From positions 35,681-99,680 of the forward strand of contig DERN01000009.1 of NCBI GenBank assembly GCA_002360925.1: a stretch of DNA of 64,000 bases, written 5' to 3'. A program made the translations under genes and the position numbers. Position 1 is the first letter of the stretch, and each line of letters begins with the position of its first letter. This document shows positions 52,473-62,739 of this stretch, piece after piece. The notes under the pieces are model-generated. The model was not told the DNA's origin. It searched no databases and was given only the letters and a program-made list of their open reading frames with translations. This DNA is from Flavobacteriaceae bacterium UBA3339. Lineage in GTDB: Bacteria > Bacteroidota > Bacteroidia > Flavobacteriales > Flavobacteriaceae.

Positions 52473-53669
52473 TTAAATACTTGAAATATTTACAACTTCG
52501 TTTGTTTCTGCATCATAATCTATCGAATCATAATTAAACCCAAACAGATTAAAAAAGTCATTTCTATATCCTTCTATATCCGAAATCTGTTCAATATTTT
52601 CAGTTGTTACTTGATTCCATAATTTATCAACTTCCGATTGAACATCTTCACGCATTTCTAAATCATCAATACGAATTCTTCCTTCTTTATCTAAAAGAAC
52701 ATTTCCGTCTGCTGTGTATAATCTTTCAGCAAATAGACGTTGCATTTGCTCGATTGTTCCTTCATGAATTCCTTTTTCTTTCATTACTTTATAAAGCAAA
52801 GAAATATACAAAGGAACTACCGGAATTGCAGAGCTAGACTGAGTTACCAAAGCTTTGTTAACCGAAACATAAGCGATTCCGTTTACATCGTTTAAAATAG
52901 AATTGATAACGGGAACTGTAGCTTCTAAATCGTTTTTAGCTTGTCCGATTGTTCCATTTCGGTAAATCGGAAACGTTAATTCAGGTCCGATGTAAGAATA
53001 AGCAACCGTTTTAACTCCGTCTGCTAAAACACCTGCATTATGAAGATCTTCCATCCAGAATTTCCAATCTTCACCGCCCATAACAGCAATTGTATTATCG
53101 ATATCTTCTTGAGAATCGATCGGATTAATTGAAATATCAGAAACAACTCCTGTGTGGAAATCGACTGTTTTATTTGTAAAAGGCTGACCAATTGGTTTTA
53201 AAACAGAAGCATAAGCAACACCTGTTTTAGGATGCGTTCTGCGAGGAGAAGCCAAGCTGTAAATTACCAAATCAACCTGACCTAAATCTTGTTTAATTAA
53301 ATCGATTGTTTGTTTCTTGATTTCGTCAGAAAAAGCATCACCGTTTATCGATTTAGCATATAATCCTGCTGCATGTGCTTCGTTTTCAAAAGCTGCCGAA
53401 TTGTACCAACCAGCAGTTCCAGGTTTTCCTTCAGCTGCAGGTTTTTCAAAAAAAACTCCGATTGTAGCTGCTCCAGACCCAAAAGCTGCAGTAATTCTTG
53501 ACGAAATACCAAAACCTGTCGATGCTCCAATTACTAAGACTTTTTTAGGTCCGTTTTCTATTTTTCCTTTAGATTGTACGTATGCTATTTGGTTTTTAAT
53601 GTTTTGCGCCGTTCCTTCCGGATGCGAAGTCAAACATATAAAACCTCTGGTTCTTGGTTTTATGATCAT
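52473..53669 (-). CDS. fabV: Enoyl-ACP/trans-2-enoyl-CoA reductase FabV
   Basis: A 398-residue NADH-dependent reductase that performs the last step of each fatty-acid elongation cycle and is resistant to triclosan in characterised cases. The N-terminal start IIKPRTRGFICLTSHPEG, the Rossmann segment VLVIGASTGFGISSRI and the catalytic Tyr-x8-Lys (IYRNGTIGQAK) all fit FabV. The length is typical. It is monocistronic. With the FabH operon in this window, FabV supplies another point in fatty-acid synthesis, although the two loci are 40 kb apart. Confidence 0.95.
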   Translation of the reverse strand: MIIKPRTRGFICLTSHPEGTAQNIKNQIAYVQSKGKIENGPKKVLVIGASTGFGISSRITAAFGSGAATIGVFFEKPAAEGKPGTAGWYNSAAFENEAHAAGLYAKSINGDAFSDEIKKQTIDLIKQDLGQVDLVIYSLASPRRTHPKTGVAYASVLKPIGQPFTNKTVDFHTGVVSDISINPIDSQEDIDNTIAVMGGEDWKFWMEDLHNAGVLADGVKTVAYSYIGPELTFPIYRNGTIGQAKNDLEATVPVINSILNDVNGIAYVSVNKALVTQSSSAIPVVPLYISLLYKVMKEKGIHEGTIEQMQRLFAERLYTADGNVLLDKEGRIRIDDLEMREDVQSEVDKLWNQVTTENIEQISDIEGYRNDFFNLFGFNYDSIDYDAETNEVVNISSI

Positions 53670-53884
53670 TTTCTTTCTATTTTTTTATTTGCAATTGTAA
53701 AGATAAATTGAAATCAAATGTACTTATTTATCTTCTGATTTTAAAATTATATTTCAATCAAGCGAAATCCTAAAAATAGCAAATTAGCAGATGCATTTAC
53801 TATAGTTGATTTAAATGTTAATTAAACTCGTTTATTTTGAATTATTTGTATTTTTATAAAGATGATATAAATGAAATATGAGAT

Positions 53885-55111
53885 ATGAAAAGATTCTTTT
53901 GCTTTATTCCGATTTTGATTTCCAGTATTTTTTCTTGTAATAATGATTCAAATACCAAAAAAGAAGAAGAAATAAAAACGGGAGATCCTGTTGAAACTTC
54001 ACCGCCAAATACAAATTATAAGCCTGCTTTTGTAGGACAAACTCGTATTGGAAGCGTAAAAACAACAACCGAACTTAAAATTGAAGAAATTGCGCAAAAT
54101 ATTGGTCGTCCTTGGGGAATTATTTCCATGCCGAACGGAGATTTGTTGATAACAGATAAAACGGGTTTTATGCAATTTTTTACTTCAGATGGAACTTTAA
54201 TTGCTAAAGTAGAAGGATTTCCTACAGTTGATGACGGAGGTCAGGGCGGAATGTTAGATGTTGCAGTTGATCCCGATTTTAATACAAATAGAATGATTTA
54301 TTGGACATTTTCAGAACCTTTTGGAAATGGAAATCTGACTTCAGTCGCAAAAGGGAAATTATCAAATGATAATAAAAGAATTGAAAATCATACGGTTATT
54401 TTTAGAGCAGAACCTTTTTATAAAGGAAGTTTGCATTATGGAGGAAGAATTATTTTTGATGCTCAAGGTAATTTATATGTAAGCACAGGTGAACGTTCAG
54501 ATTTGGCTACACGTCCGCAAGCGCAACAATTGAATTCGGCTTTAGGAAAGATTTTAAAAATGGATAAAAACGGTCAGGCTATTTCAGATAATCCGTTTGT
54601 TTCAACTAATAATGCAAAACCACAAATTTTTTCATACGGACATCGAAATGTACAAGGATTGGCAATTCATCCCGAAACTAAGCAATTGTGGAATAGTGAA
54701 TTTGGAGCTCGTGGCGGAGATGAAGTTAATTTAATTCAATCAGGAAAAAATTATGGTTGGCCAATTATCACTTACGGATTAGAATATAGTGGTGAAAAAA
54801 TCGGAGAGGGAATTACTCAAAAGGAAGGAATGAAACAACCTGTTTACTATTGGGATCCGTCTGTTTCGCCAAGCGGAATCGATTTTTACACAGGAACTGC
54901 TATTCCCGAATGGCACAATAATTTATTTTTGGGTGCTTTAAGTGGGCAACATATTGTGCGATTGGTCATTAAAAATAATAAAATTGTGGGTGAAGAACGT
55001 TTACTTACTGATAAAGGTGAACGTTTTAGAGATATTTTAGCATCTCATACAAATCAATCGCTTTATGCTATTACCGATAGTGGAAAAATATTTAAAATTT
55101 CGAAGAAGTAA
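53885..55111 (+). CDS. PQQ-dependent sugar dehydrogenase-like lipoprotein
   Basis: A 408-residue exported beta-propeller (glucose/sorbosone dehydrogenase family, GSDH). A lipobox SSIFSC leads to about 40 polar residues, then the propeller begins (RPWGIISMPNGDLLITDKTG). HYGGRIIFDAQGNLYVSTGER, FSYGHRNVQGLA, LWNSEFGARGGDEVN and YWDPSVSPSGIDFYTG are diagnostic blade motifs. They carry the His and Arg that contact PQQ in known enzymes. Whether PQQ is really used is open, as no PQQ synthesis genes are in the window. The 6-bp gap to the next gene suggests cotranscription. Confidence 0.92.
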   Translation: MKRFFCFIPILISSIFSCNNDSNTKKEEEIKTGDPVETSPPNTNYKPAFVGQTRIGSVKTTTELKIEEIAQNIGRPWGIISMPNGDLLITDKTGFMQFFTSDGTLIAKVEGFPTVDDGGQGGMLDVAVDPDFNTNRMIYWTFSEPFGNGNLTSVAKGKLSNDNKRIENHTVIFRAEPFYKGSLHYGGRIIFDAQGNLYVSTGERSDLATRPQAQQLNSALGKILKMDKNGQAISDNPFVSTNNAKPQIFSYGHRNVQGLAIHPETKQLWNSEFGARGGDEVNLIQSGKNYGWPIITYGLEYSGEKIGEGITQKEGMKQPVYYWDPSVSPSGIDFYTGTAIPEWHNNLFLGALSGQHIVRLVIKNNKIVGEERLLTDKGERFRDILASHTNQSLYAITDSGKIFKISKK

Positions 55112-55117
55112 GTTTAA

Positions 55118-55630
55118 ATGATACAGTTATTAGAAATTGTTGGAAGATCCGTAGCGGTTTACATTTTCATGATTATTGCTGTTAGATTTACAGGTAAAAA
55201 AGAATTATCGCAATTAAATACAACAGATGTTATTCTGATATTATTGATTAGTAATTCCGTTCAAAACGCGATGGTTGGATCTGACACTTCACTACTCGGA
55301 GGCTTATGTGCAGCAGCAGTTTTGTTTGCTTTGAATTTTATACTTAAGAAATTAATATTTAAGAGTAGTAGTTTTCGAAATATTATAAATCAAAAACCCG
55401 AAATATTGATTCATAACGGACAAATGGATTTTAAAAATTTGAGTAAACTTGAAATCACTCAGGATGAATTAGAAGAAGCTATGCGCGAGCACGGAATCGA
55501 AAAAATAAAAGAGGTTAAATGGGCTATATTCGAAATTGATGGAAATATCAGTATTATTTCAGGTAATAACAATCTGAAGCAAACCCATTATAAAAGGAAA
55601 CACCAGCGGAAGAATCTTACAGAAATGTAA
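55118..55630 (+). CDS. DUF421 (YetF-like) membrane protein
   Basis: A 170-residue membrane protein with three hydrophobic segments in the first 90 residues (LLEIVGRSVAVYIFMII, VILILLISNSVQNAMVG, LCAAAVLFALNFIL). A soluble C-terminal domain follows, including ITQDELEEAMREHGIEKIKEV, the typical YetF/DUF421 core. The start KTG-like VRFTGKKELSQLN also fits. Family members are associated with sporulation or envelope biology elsewhere, with no proven biochemistry. The gene follows the sugar dehydrogenase by 6 bp. Confidence 0.86.
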   Translation: MIQLLEIVGRSVAVYIFMIIAVRFTGKKELSQLNTTDVILILLISNSVQNAMVGSDTSLLGGLCAAAVLFALNFILKKLIFKSSSFRNIINQKPEILIHNGQMDFKNLSKLEITQDELEEAMREHGIEKIKEVKWAIFEIDGNISIISGNNNLKQTHYKRKHQRKNLTEM

Positions 55631-55632
55631 TA

Positions 55633-55662
55633 AAAAAGCCAAAGTTTTAAACTTTGGCTTTT
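55633..55662. terminator. Bidirectional terminator between DUF421 and purL
   Basis: AAAAAGCCAAAGTTT and AAACTTTGGCTTTTT form a 15-bp stem with almost no loop, lying between two convergent genes. Confidence 0.88.
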
Positions 55663-55670
55663 TATATTAA

Positions 55671-58600
55671 TTACTTTTTATTCTCTTCACACCATTTACG
55701 TGCATTTACGAAAGCTTCTACCCAAGGTGTAACTTCGTCTTTGCGGTTTGCCGGATAGTGCGCCCAATTCCAAGGGAAAACAGAACGCTCGATATGCGGC
55801 ATAGTAACTAAATGACGACCTGTTGTATCGCACATCATAGCGGTGTTGAAATCTGATCCGTTTGGATTTGCTGGATATTGATCGTATGCATATTTCGCTA
55901 CAATATTGTATTCATTTTCGCTATAAGGCAATTTAAATTTACCTTCTCCGTGCGAAATCCAAACACCTAATGTTGTTCCGGCTAAAGTCGATAACATAAT
56001 TGAATTGTTTTCTTGAACTTTTACCGAAATGAAATTAGATTCGTGTTTTTGCGATGTATTATGATGCATTTTTCCATGAACTTCATGTTCTGGATTAATT
56101 AATTCTAATTCCATAAACAACTGACATCCGTTACAAATACCAACCGACATTGTATCAGGGCGCGCAAAGAAATTCTTTAACGCTGTATTTGCTTTTTCGT
56201 TGTAAAGGAAAGCACCAGCCCAACCTTTTGCAGAACCTAAAACATCCGAATTAGAGAAACCTCCAACAGCTCCAATAAATTGAATATCTTCTAATGTTTC
56301 GCGTCCTTCGATTAAATCGGTCATGTGAACATCTTTTACATCAAAACCTGCTAAATACATAGCGTTAGCCATTTCGCGTTCAGAGTTTGAACCTTTTTCG
56401 CGAATAATAGCCGCTTTTGGTCTGTTTGATGAAGGTGTTACTGGTTTTAATCCGTTGAATTGTGAAGGGAATGAGAAATTTAACGGCTGACGTTTGTAAT
56501 TCATCAAACGCTCGCGTGCCATTCCGTTTTTCGATTGTTTTTTATCTAAATAATACGAAGTGATAAACCATGTATCTCTTAATTCGTTAATGTTGAAATT
56601 GTAATAATCTTTTCCGAAAACGATTTTTAATTCATGACCTTCTGAAGGAACTCCAATTTTTACAAATTCGATTCCGTTTGAAGTCATTTTGTTTTCAAAA
56701 GCTACATCATTTTGAGCTTGTAAAACAACTGCAATGTTTTCGTTGAATAACGCTTTAATAATGTCCGGTTCGTTTAATCCAGTTAAATCTAAATCGGCAT
56801 CCAAGTTGTATCCTGCAAAACACATTTCTAATAAAGTCGTAATCAATCCACCAGAACCAACATCGTGTCCTGCCGCAATTTGATCATCGTTAATCAAATC
56901 TTGAATAGTATTGAACGCTTTTTTGAAATAAGCAGCATCTTTAATCGTAGGAACTTCGTTTCCAATTTTGTTTAAAACCTGCGCGAAAGAAGATCCTCCT
57001 AACTTAAGTTTATCTTTAGATAAATTGATGTAATAGATTGATCCAGCAGATTTTGAAAGAACCGGTTCAACTACTTTATTAATATCCGTACAGTTTCCTG
57101 CAGCTGAAATAATGACCGTTCCCGGAGCAATTACATCTCCATCAGGATATTTTTGCTTCATTGACAAAGAATCTTTTCCTGTTGGAATATTAATTCCTAA
57201 TTCAATAGCAAAATCAGAACAACCTTTAACAGCTTCATATAAACGAGCATCTTCACCTTTATTGTTACAAGCCCACATCCAGTTTGCTGACAATGAAATT
57301 CCGTTTAAACCATTTTTAATAGGAGCAAAGATGATGTTCGATAAAGCTTCGGCAATTGCATTTCTACTTCCTGCAACTGGATCAACTAAAGCTGTGATAG
57401 GAGAGTGGCCAACAGTTGTGGCAATTCCTTCTTTTCCTTTAAAATCTAATGCCATAACACCAACATTGTTTAAAGGTAATTGTAAAGGTCCAACACATTG
57501 TTGTTTTGCAACGCGTCCGCCCACGCAACGATCTACTTTATTAGTCAACCAGTCTTTACAAGCAACGGCTTCTAATTGTAAAACATTGTTTAAATAGTTA
57601 TAAACTTCTTCTTTCTGATAGTCTAATTCTGTATAATTATAAACAACCGTTTGATCGTTCATAATGGTTTTTGGAGAAGAACCAAACATATCTTCTAAAG
57701 CAAAATCCATTGGTTTTGCTCCATTTGAAGAAGATTCGAATGTAAAACGATGATTATTTGTTACTTCACCTACGTTGTACATAGGAGAACGCTCGCGATC
57801 TGCCACACGTTTTAATGTATCGATATCATTTTTACCAATAACCAATCCCATACGCTCTTGTGATTCGTTACCGATGATTTCTTTAGCTGATAATGTTGGA
57901 TCGCCAACAGGAAGTTTATCTAAATCGATCAATCCTCCGGTATTTTCAACTAATTCTGATAAACAGTTTAAGTGTCCGCCTGCGCCATGATCGTGAATTG
58001 ATACGATTGGATTAATATCCGATTCTACCATTCCGCGAACTGCATTTGCAGCACGTTTTTGCATTTCAGGATTTGAACGTTGGATTGCATTTAATTCGAT
58101 TCCAGAACCAAAAGCTCCTGTATCGGCAGAAGAAACTGCTGCACCACCCATTCCGATTCGGTAGTTTTCTCCTCCTAAAATTACAATTTGATCTCCTTCT
58201 TTTGGCTCGTGTTTTTTAGCTTGTTCTTCTTTTCCGTAACCGATTCCGCCCGCTTGCATAATTACTTTATCGTAACCAATTTTGCGGTTATTTTCTTCGT
58301 GTTCAAACGTTAAAACCGACCCGGTAATTAAAGGTTGACCAAATTTATTTCCAAAATCCGAAGCTCCGTTTGAAGCTTTGATTAAAATATCCATCGGAGT
58401 TTGGTATAACCATTTGCGTTCTTCCATTCCGTTTTCCCATTCGCGATCGTCAACCAATCTTGAATAAGAAGTCATATAAATGGCAGTTCCTGCTAAAGGT
58501 AATGAACCTTGTCCGCCAGCTAAACGGTCGCGAATTTCTCCTCCCGAACCTGTTGCAGCACCGTTAAAAGGTTCAACAGTAGTTGGGAAGTTATGAGTTT

Positions 58601-59339
58601 CTGCTTTTAGTGAAATAACCGAATCGAATTCTTTTTCAGAATAAAAATCGGGTTTATCTGCCGATTGCGGTGCAAATTGCGTAACGCGTGGTCCTTTTAC
58701 AAAAGCAACATTATCTTTATAAGCCGAAATAATTCCGTTTGGATTTGTTTCGGATGTTTTCTTAATTAATTTAAATAGCGATGTAGGTTGTTCAACTCCG
58801 TCGATTACGAAAGTTCCGTTGAAGATTTTATGACGACAATGTTCTGAATTTACTTGAGAAAATCCAAAAACTTCAGAATCAGTCAATTTTCTTCCAATTT
58901 TCGTAGAAACGTTATTTAAATACGCAACTTCTTCTTCGCTTAAAGCTAATCCTTCTTGTTGATTGTAAGCTGCAATATCGTCGATTTCTAAAATAGGTTG
59001 CGGATCAATTTCGATCGTAAACATATCTTGTGTAAGCGAACTGAATTTTTGAGAAATCATAGGATCGAAATCCGAAAAATCTTCCTCTACTTTAAAGAAT
59101 TCTTCAATACGGATAATTCCGTTAATTCCCATATTTTGAGTAATTTCTACAGCATTTGTACTCCAAGGAGTAATCATGGCAGCTCTAGGACCCACATAGG
59201 TTTTGTTTACAATTGCCGTTTCTAATGTAGCAGCTTTACCAAATAACCAGTTTAATTTTGCTACATCCTCGGTGTTTAAAGGGAAAGATGTTTGTACAGC
59301 GTAAACCGTACCAGATGCGTTTTCAAAGAATTGAATCAT
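55671..59339 (-). CDS. purL: Phosphoribosylformylglycinamidine synthase PurL (single-chain)
   Basis: The large FGAR amidotransferase of 1222 residues. It converts FGAR, ATP and glutamine to FGAM in purine synthesis. Order: N-terminal domain (1-150), linker, the tandem AIR-synthase-like core (DNVAFVKGPRVTQFAP; SLKAETHNFPTTVEPFNGAATGSGGEIRD; a second half with TGKDSLSMKQK), and the C-terminal class I glutaminase with catalytic Cys in VGICNGCQLF and the His/Glu of the triad near PHIERSVFPWNWA. The size matches the fused form found in Gammaproteobacteria and Bacteroidota, so separate PurQ and PurS are not needed. A TATTTTTG box (minus, about 59386-59393) precedes it. Confidence 0.97.
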   Translation of the reverse strand: MIQFFENASGTVYAVQTSFPLNTEDVAKLNWLFGKAATLETAIVNKTYVGPRAAMITPWSTNAVEITQNMGINGIIRIEEFFKVEEDFSDFDPMISQKFSSLTQDMFTIEIDPQPILEIDDIAAYNQQEGLALSEEEVAYLNNVSTKIGRKLTDSEVFGFSQVNSEHCRHKIFNGTFVIDGVEQPTSLFKLIKKTSETNPNGIISAYKDNVAFVKGPRVTQFAPQSADKPDFYSEKEFDSVISLKAETHNFPTTVEPFNGAATGSGGEIRDRLAGGQGSLPLAGTAIYMTSYSRLVDDREWENGMEERKWLYQTPMDILIKASNGASDFGNKFGQPLITGSVLTFEHEENNRKIGYDKVIMQAGGIGYGKEEQAKKHEPKEGDQIVILGGENYRIGMGGAAVSSADTGAFGSGIELNAIQRSNPEMQKRAANAVRGMVESDINPIVSIHDHGAGGHLNCLSELVENTGGLIDLDKLPVGDPTLSAKEIIGNESQERMGLVIGKNDIDTLKRVADRERSPMYNVGEVTNNHRFTFESSSNGAKPMDFALEDMFGSSPKTIMNDQTVVYNYTELDYQKEEVYNYLNNVLQLEAVACKDWLTNKVDRCVGGRVAKQQCVGPLQLPLNNVGVMALDFKGKEGIATTVGHSPITALVDPVAGSRNAIAEALSNIIFAPIKNGLNGISLSANWMWACNNKGEDARLYEAVKGCSDFAIELGINIPTGKDSLSMKQKYPDGDVIAPGTVIISAAGNCTDINKVVEPVLSKSAGSIYYINLSKDKLKLGGSSFAQVLNKIGNEVPTIKDAAYFKKAFNTIQDLINDDQIAAGHDVGSGGLITTLLEMCFAGYNLDADLDLTGLNEPDIIKALFNENIAVVLQAQNDVAFENKMTSNGIEFVKIGVPSEGHELKIVFGKDYYNFNINELRDTWFITSYYLDKKQSKNGMARERLMNYKRQPLNFSFPSQFNGLKPVTPSSNRPKAAIIREKGSNSEREMANAMYLAGFDVKDVHMTDLIEGRETLEDIQFIGAVGGFSNSDVLGSAKGWAGAFLYNEKANTALKNFFARPDTMSVGICNGCQLFMELELINPEHEVHGKMHHNTSQKHESNFISVKVQENNSIMLSTLAGTTLGVWISHGEGKFKLPYSENEYNIVAKYAYDQYPANPNGSDFNTAMMCDTTGRHLVTMPHIERSVFPWNWAHYPANRKDEVTPWVEAFVNARKWCEENKK

Positions 59340-59385
59340 CGTTAAAATTTGTTGTGTTGTTGCTATTTGTACTAAAAATAATATA

Positions 59386-59393
59386 CAAAAATA
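59386..59393 (-). promoter_or_regulatory. Promoter -7 box for purL
   Basis: The minus strand reads TATTTTTG, matching TAnnTTTG, about 47 bp before the purL start. No purine-responsive riboswitch was noticed in the short leader. Confidence 0.4.
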
Positions 59394-59418
59394 CTACTAA
59401 AAAATTAGATTCGCAATT

Positions 59419-60936
59419 TTAATCTTGCGTAGAACTTACATGTTGATAAGCTCCTAAATCGGCTGAATTTGTTCTGCTTTTTCCGGTTATATCTGAAGGA
59501 ATAGATTGAGCGAAAATTGGATTCCCAAAACCAATAATACTTGTTGCTTTATCGGTAATCATTAATTGATTTTTGTAGGTATTTAGGAAATAAGGTTGAT
59601 TTTCGATACTGTTTTTTGCAATTAAACAATTATTGTAATTTACTGAATTTGTAAAGCTATAAGGAAAATCAGTTGTAAAACGATTACCAGAATTAAAGAA
59701 CTTGATTAAACAATTATCGAATTTAAAATCGAAATTAGTTGTCCCTTTTGCTGGAAATAAAAACAAAGATTCATTCGAATTTCCGTATATAATACTATTT
59801 TTAAAATGTGCTTTTAAAGCAAATTCGTTCGTTCCGTCGCCATTATCCATTCTAACTGCGGTATGGTTTTGTCGATTCCAATAATTAGCAAATGTACAAT
59901 GCGTAAAATCGTAAGTTCCACCAAAATCAACTCGTAAAGCCGCATTTCCACAATTATTAGTAACAATGTTTTTACCAATTACGTTAGCAGCAACTAAATA
60001 CAAACCGTTTTCTACACAATTGTAAACTTGTAGGTTTTGTATATTTACAGGATTTTCGTTTTTATTAATCAATAAACCAAAAGTTGCATTTTTAATCATA
60101 ACATTTTCGAACGAACCGTTACTGTCAACACTTAACCAAATACGATCCCATTGTCCTGGCGTATCTTCAAAACTTGGCTCTAAACGATCTCCTTGAAAAA
60201 TAATAGGTTTTTCGATTGTTCCTTTTGCGTGAATTGCTGCGTGTGAAAAAGCAACTAAACCTGAATTTCGATGGAAATAAACTTCGGTTCCTTCACTAAT
60301 ATTTAAGGTTTTATTTGGAGCTACCGCTGCATAACCATAAATAACATATGGTTTTTCGTTATTCCATTTTAATTCGTTTCCGTTAACAGCATCATTTTCA
60401 TCTAAAAAGAAACCATAAACTTTATCTTCGCCAAATTGCAGACTTTCGTATGATCCGTCTTGAAATTTTTGAGGATACAGAAAAATGGCATCACGAACTA
60501 ACGTAACTAAATCGACTTTTTGTTGTTTTGAACCAGATTCGAATAAAATTTCATCGGTATATAAAAACTCTTTTCCTTGTGTTTGCTGTTTTATATCAAC
60601 GGTTGTTTCTACAAAAATGAATAAACTATCGTTTTTTAATAATTCTACATTTTCAAAACTTTTGCCCGGCATTCCGTCAACCATTAATCTAAAGCTCGAA
60701 CTTTCGCCTTTTGCCAAACGAATAGAAGGAATTTTAATGTCTTTATTGCTTTTGTTGTACACTTTTAAATTGTACGTACTTGATCCTATATTCGTAAAAA
60801 TAGTATCTAAATAAACGGTGTCTTTGGAAAAAGCCAAATCGGAACCTGAAGAAGGTTCAAAATGGAAATCATCGCGACAGGAAAATAAAATAAAACCGAT
60901 AATACTTATTAATACTATTTTGTGAAATATTTTCAT
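59419..60936 (-). CDS. Lipoprotein with parallel beta-helix domain
   Basis: A 505-residue lipoprotein with lipobox FILFSC near residue 20. The first 150 residues are beta-rich with periodic KxSNKDI-like turns (resembling DUF1573-type Ig modules). About 200-450 reads as a right-handed parallel beta-helix: repeated ALRVDFGGTYDF, FKNSIIYGNSNE and FENVMIKNATFG strands with Asn ladders. The protein ends GAYQHVSSTQD, a common ending of beta-helix proteins. Related proteins of this type bind or cleave polysaccharide, but no catalytic acid pair is assignable. It is the second gene of a pair, and its start overlaps the upstream glycosyltransferase stop by 4 bp. Confidence 0.8.
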   Translation of the reverse strand: MKIFHKIVLISIIGFILFSCRDDFHFEPSSGSDLAFSKDTVYLDTIFTNIGSSTYNLKVYNKSNKDIKIPSIRLAKGESSSFRLMVDGMPGKSFENVELLKNDSLFIFVETTVDIKQQTQGKEFLYTDEILFESGSKQQKVDLVTLVRDAIFLYPQKFQDGSYESLQFGEDKVYGFFLDENDAVNGNELKWNNEKPYVIYGYAAVAPNKTLNISEGTEVYFHRNSGLVAFSHAAIHAKGTIEKPIIFQGDRLEPSFEDTPGQWDRIWLSVDSNGSFENVMIKNATFGLLINKNENPVNIQNLQVYNCVENGLYLVAANVIGKNIVTNNCGNAALRVDFGGTYDFTHCTFANYWNRQNHTAVRMDNGDGTNEFALKAHFKNSIIYGNSNESLFLFPAKGTTNFDFKFDNCLIKFFNSGNRFTTDFPYSFTNSVNYNNCLIAKNSIENQPYFLNTYKNQLMITDKATSIIGFGNPIFAQSIPSDITGKSRTNSADLGAYQHVSSTQD

Positions 60937-61748
60937 GATTTTTTCTTTATTATTTTATAAAACAATTTTTTGTACCACAAGTTGTAATATTTGTCTTTAA
61001 AAACAAAATCATTTAAAAGATCGTCAAAACTTCCTAAATTATTGTGGAAAAACTCATAATGTTTATTGTAAATCATCAACTTGTTTTTAGAAAGCATTAA
61101 TCTATCTTTAACAGCATGATTTGTTAATGAAGTTTTTTCTGGATGTTGTCTATAAAAAAACAGTGTTTCGGGAATTCTGTAAACCTTTCCGCCATGAATA
61201 ATTATTTTTAGAAATAATTCCCAATCCTCAAAAAAAGTTAAAGATTCATCAAAACCATTTACATTGTCAAAATCTTGTTTTTGAATCAATGCAGTAATAG
61301 GAATACAGTTATTTCTTAAGAATGACTTTAGTTCATATTCGGGGAGTTTCCATTCTCCTTCTCTAGCACCAAAATATGCCGATTGTGAATAAACAATTTT
61401 TATTTTAGGATTTTTTTCTAAAACATTAACACACTTCTCAATGAAAGTTGAATCAATTTTATCGTCAGAATCTAAAAATAACAAGTACTTTCCTTTAGCA
61501 TTTTTAGCTCCAGTATTTCTGGTTCTAGATTGTCCTTGATTTTTTTGGTCTACAAGCATAATACTATCTTTATCAGTAATAAATTTTTTTATTGTTGATA
61601 AAGTATTGTCTGTAGAACCATCATTAACTAGTATTATTTCAATGTTTTTGTAAGTCTGAGAAAGAACTGTTTCTATTGTTTCTTCAATAGTCCGTTCGCA
61701 GTTATAACAAGGAATTACTACTGAAACTAGCTGATCAGTCATTATCAA
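60933..61748 (-). CDS. Family 2 glycosyltransferase
   Basis: A 271-residue GT-A fold transferase that moves a sugar from a nucleotide-sugar to a growing glycan on the cytoplasmic side. VSVVIPCYNCERTIEETI opens the fold, VNDGSTDNT follows, and DSDDKID (about 90) is the metal-binding DXD site. FEDWELFLKI is the acceptor-side acidic motif. No TM segments, so it is a soluble or peripheral enzyme. The start may be Met1 or Met3. It is coupled by ATGA to the downstream beta-helix lipoprotein and divergent from another GT2 gene, 48 bp apart. Confidence 0.93.
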   Translation of the reverse strand: MIMTDQLVSVVIPCYNCERTIEETIETVLSQTYKNIEIILVNDGSTDNTLSTIKKFITDKDSIMLVDQKNQGQSRTRNTGAKNAKGKYLLFLDSDDKIDSTFIEKCVNVLEKNPKIKIVYSQSAYFGAREGEWKLPEYELKSFLRNNCIPITALIQKQDFDNVNGFDESLTFFEDWELFLKIIIHGGKVYRIPETLFFYRQHPEKTSLTNHAVKDRLMLSKNKLMIYNKHYEFFHNNLGSFDDLLNDFVFKDKYYNLWYKKLFYKIIKKKS

Positions 61749-61796
61749 TAAGAATTAAATTTATGTAAAAGTAAATAAAAATACTACTTTTACGCC

Positions 61797-62714
61797 ATGA
61801 AAGATTATAAAGTATCGGTAATTATTATTAATTATAATACGTCGCAGTTAACTTATGAATGTATTCAATCTATTTTTCAGTACGAAAAAAGAGAAAATAT
61901 TGAAATAATTGTTGTCGACAATGCTTCTAAAATAACAGATTACGAAAACTTAACTACATTGCTATCTTCTTTTTCTAATGTTTTAATTGTTCGAAGTAAA
62001 ATTAATCTTGGTTTTGGTGGCGGTAATATGTTTGGGATTCAGCATGCAACAGGAAATTACTTTGCTTTTATTAATAGCGATGTTTTGTTTGTGGAATCTG
62101 TATTTGATAAATTGACTTTATTTTCTGAAAAAACTCCTGATTTAGGAGTTGCAGGTATTCAAATTTTAGATGAAAACCATAAAAAAAGTATTTCTTACAG
62201 ATATTTTGAAGGAGTTAGATATAAATTATTTGGAAGGAAATTCTTAGAATTTACCAAAAAAGATAAATTATCGACACAAGAAAATAATCCAAATCCTTTT
62301 ATGGTTGACTTTGTGATTGGAAGTTTTATGTTTTTTAGAAAAGAAGTTTTTAATTCTATCGGTGGTTTTGATACGAATATTTTTTTGTATTACGAAGAAA
62401 GTGATATTTGTTATCGTTTGAAAAAAGTAGGATATAAAACCTATTTTATTCCTGAATTAAAATACATTCATTTAGAAGGAAAAAGTTCGAACCGAAACTT
62501 AGATTTAAAAGCAGAACATTGGATTTCGTATTTTTATGTGACCCGAAAAAACTTCGGATTATTAAAATATTTAATCATTAAATACTATCTTTTAATAACA
62601 TATTTTTTCAAAGCGCCTTTTAAGAAAAAAAATGCTTTTCTTTTCAAAAAAATGCTTCAAATGAACGAAAGTCTAGCATTATCTTTAAAACATAAACAAA
62701 AAATGAGTGATTAG
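61797..62714 (+). CDS. Family 2 glycosyltransferase (rhamnosyltransferase-like)
   Basis: A 305-residue GT2 enzyme. VSVIIINYNTSQLTYECI, VDNASKITD and the NLGFGGGNMFGI motif are typical of the dTDP-rhamnosyltransferase-like branch. The DXD-type site here is INSDVLF (about 97-103). FYYEESDICYRLK near residue 200 is the acidic acceptor motif. The last 50 residues are basic and partly hydrophobic, suited to membrane attachment. It heads the plus-strand half of a divergent glycan gene cluster. Confidence 0.92.
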   Translation: MKDYKVSVIIINYNTSQLTYECIQSIFQYEKRENIEIIVVDNASKITDYENLTTLLSSFSNVLIVRSKINLGFGGGNMFGIQHATGNYFAFINSDVLFVESVFDKLTLFSEKTPDLGVAGIQILDENHKKSISYRYFEGVRYKLFGRKFLEFTKKDKLSTQENNPNPFMVDFVIGSFMFFRKEVFNSIGGFDTNIFLYYEESDICYRLKKVGYKTYFIPELKYIHLEGKSSNRNLDLKAEHWISYFYVTRKNFGLLKYLIIKYYLLITYFFKAPFKKKNAFLFKKMLQMNESLALSLKHKQKMSD

Positions 62715-62731
62715 TTCTTTCTTTTTTATGT

Positions 62732-62739
62732 TATATTTG
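62732..62739 (+). promoter_or_regulatory. Promoter -7 box for the third glycosyltransferase-like gene
   Basis: TATATTTG matches TAnnTTTG and lies 33 bp before the ATG at 62772. Between them an ATG at 62748 opens a six-codon mini-ORF (MKKQPI then stop). It is probably incidental but could act as a leader peptide. Confidence 0.45.
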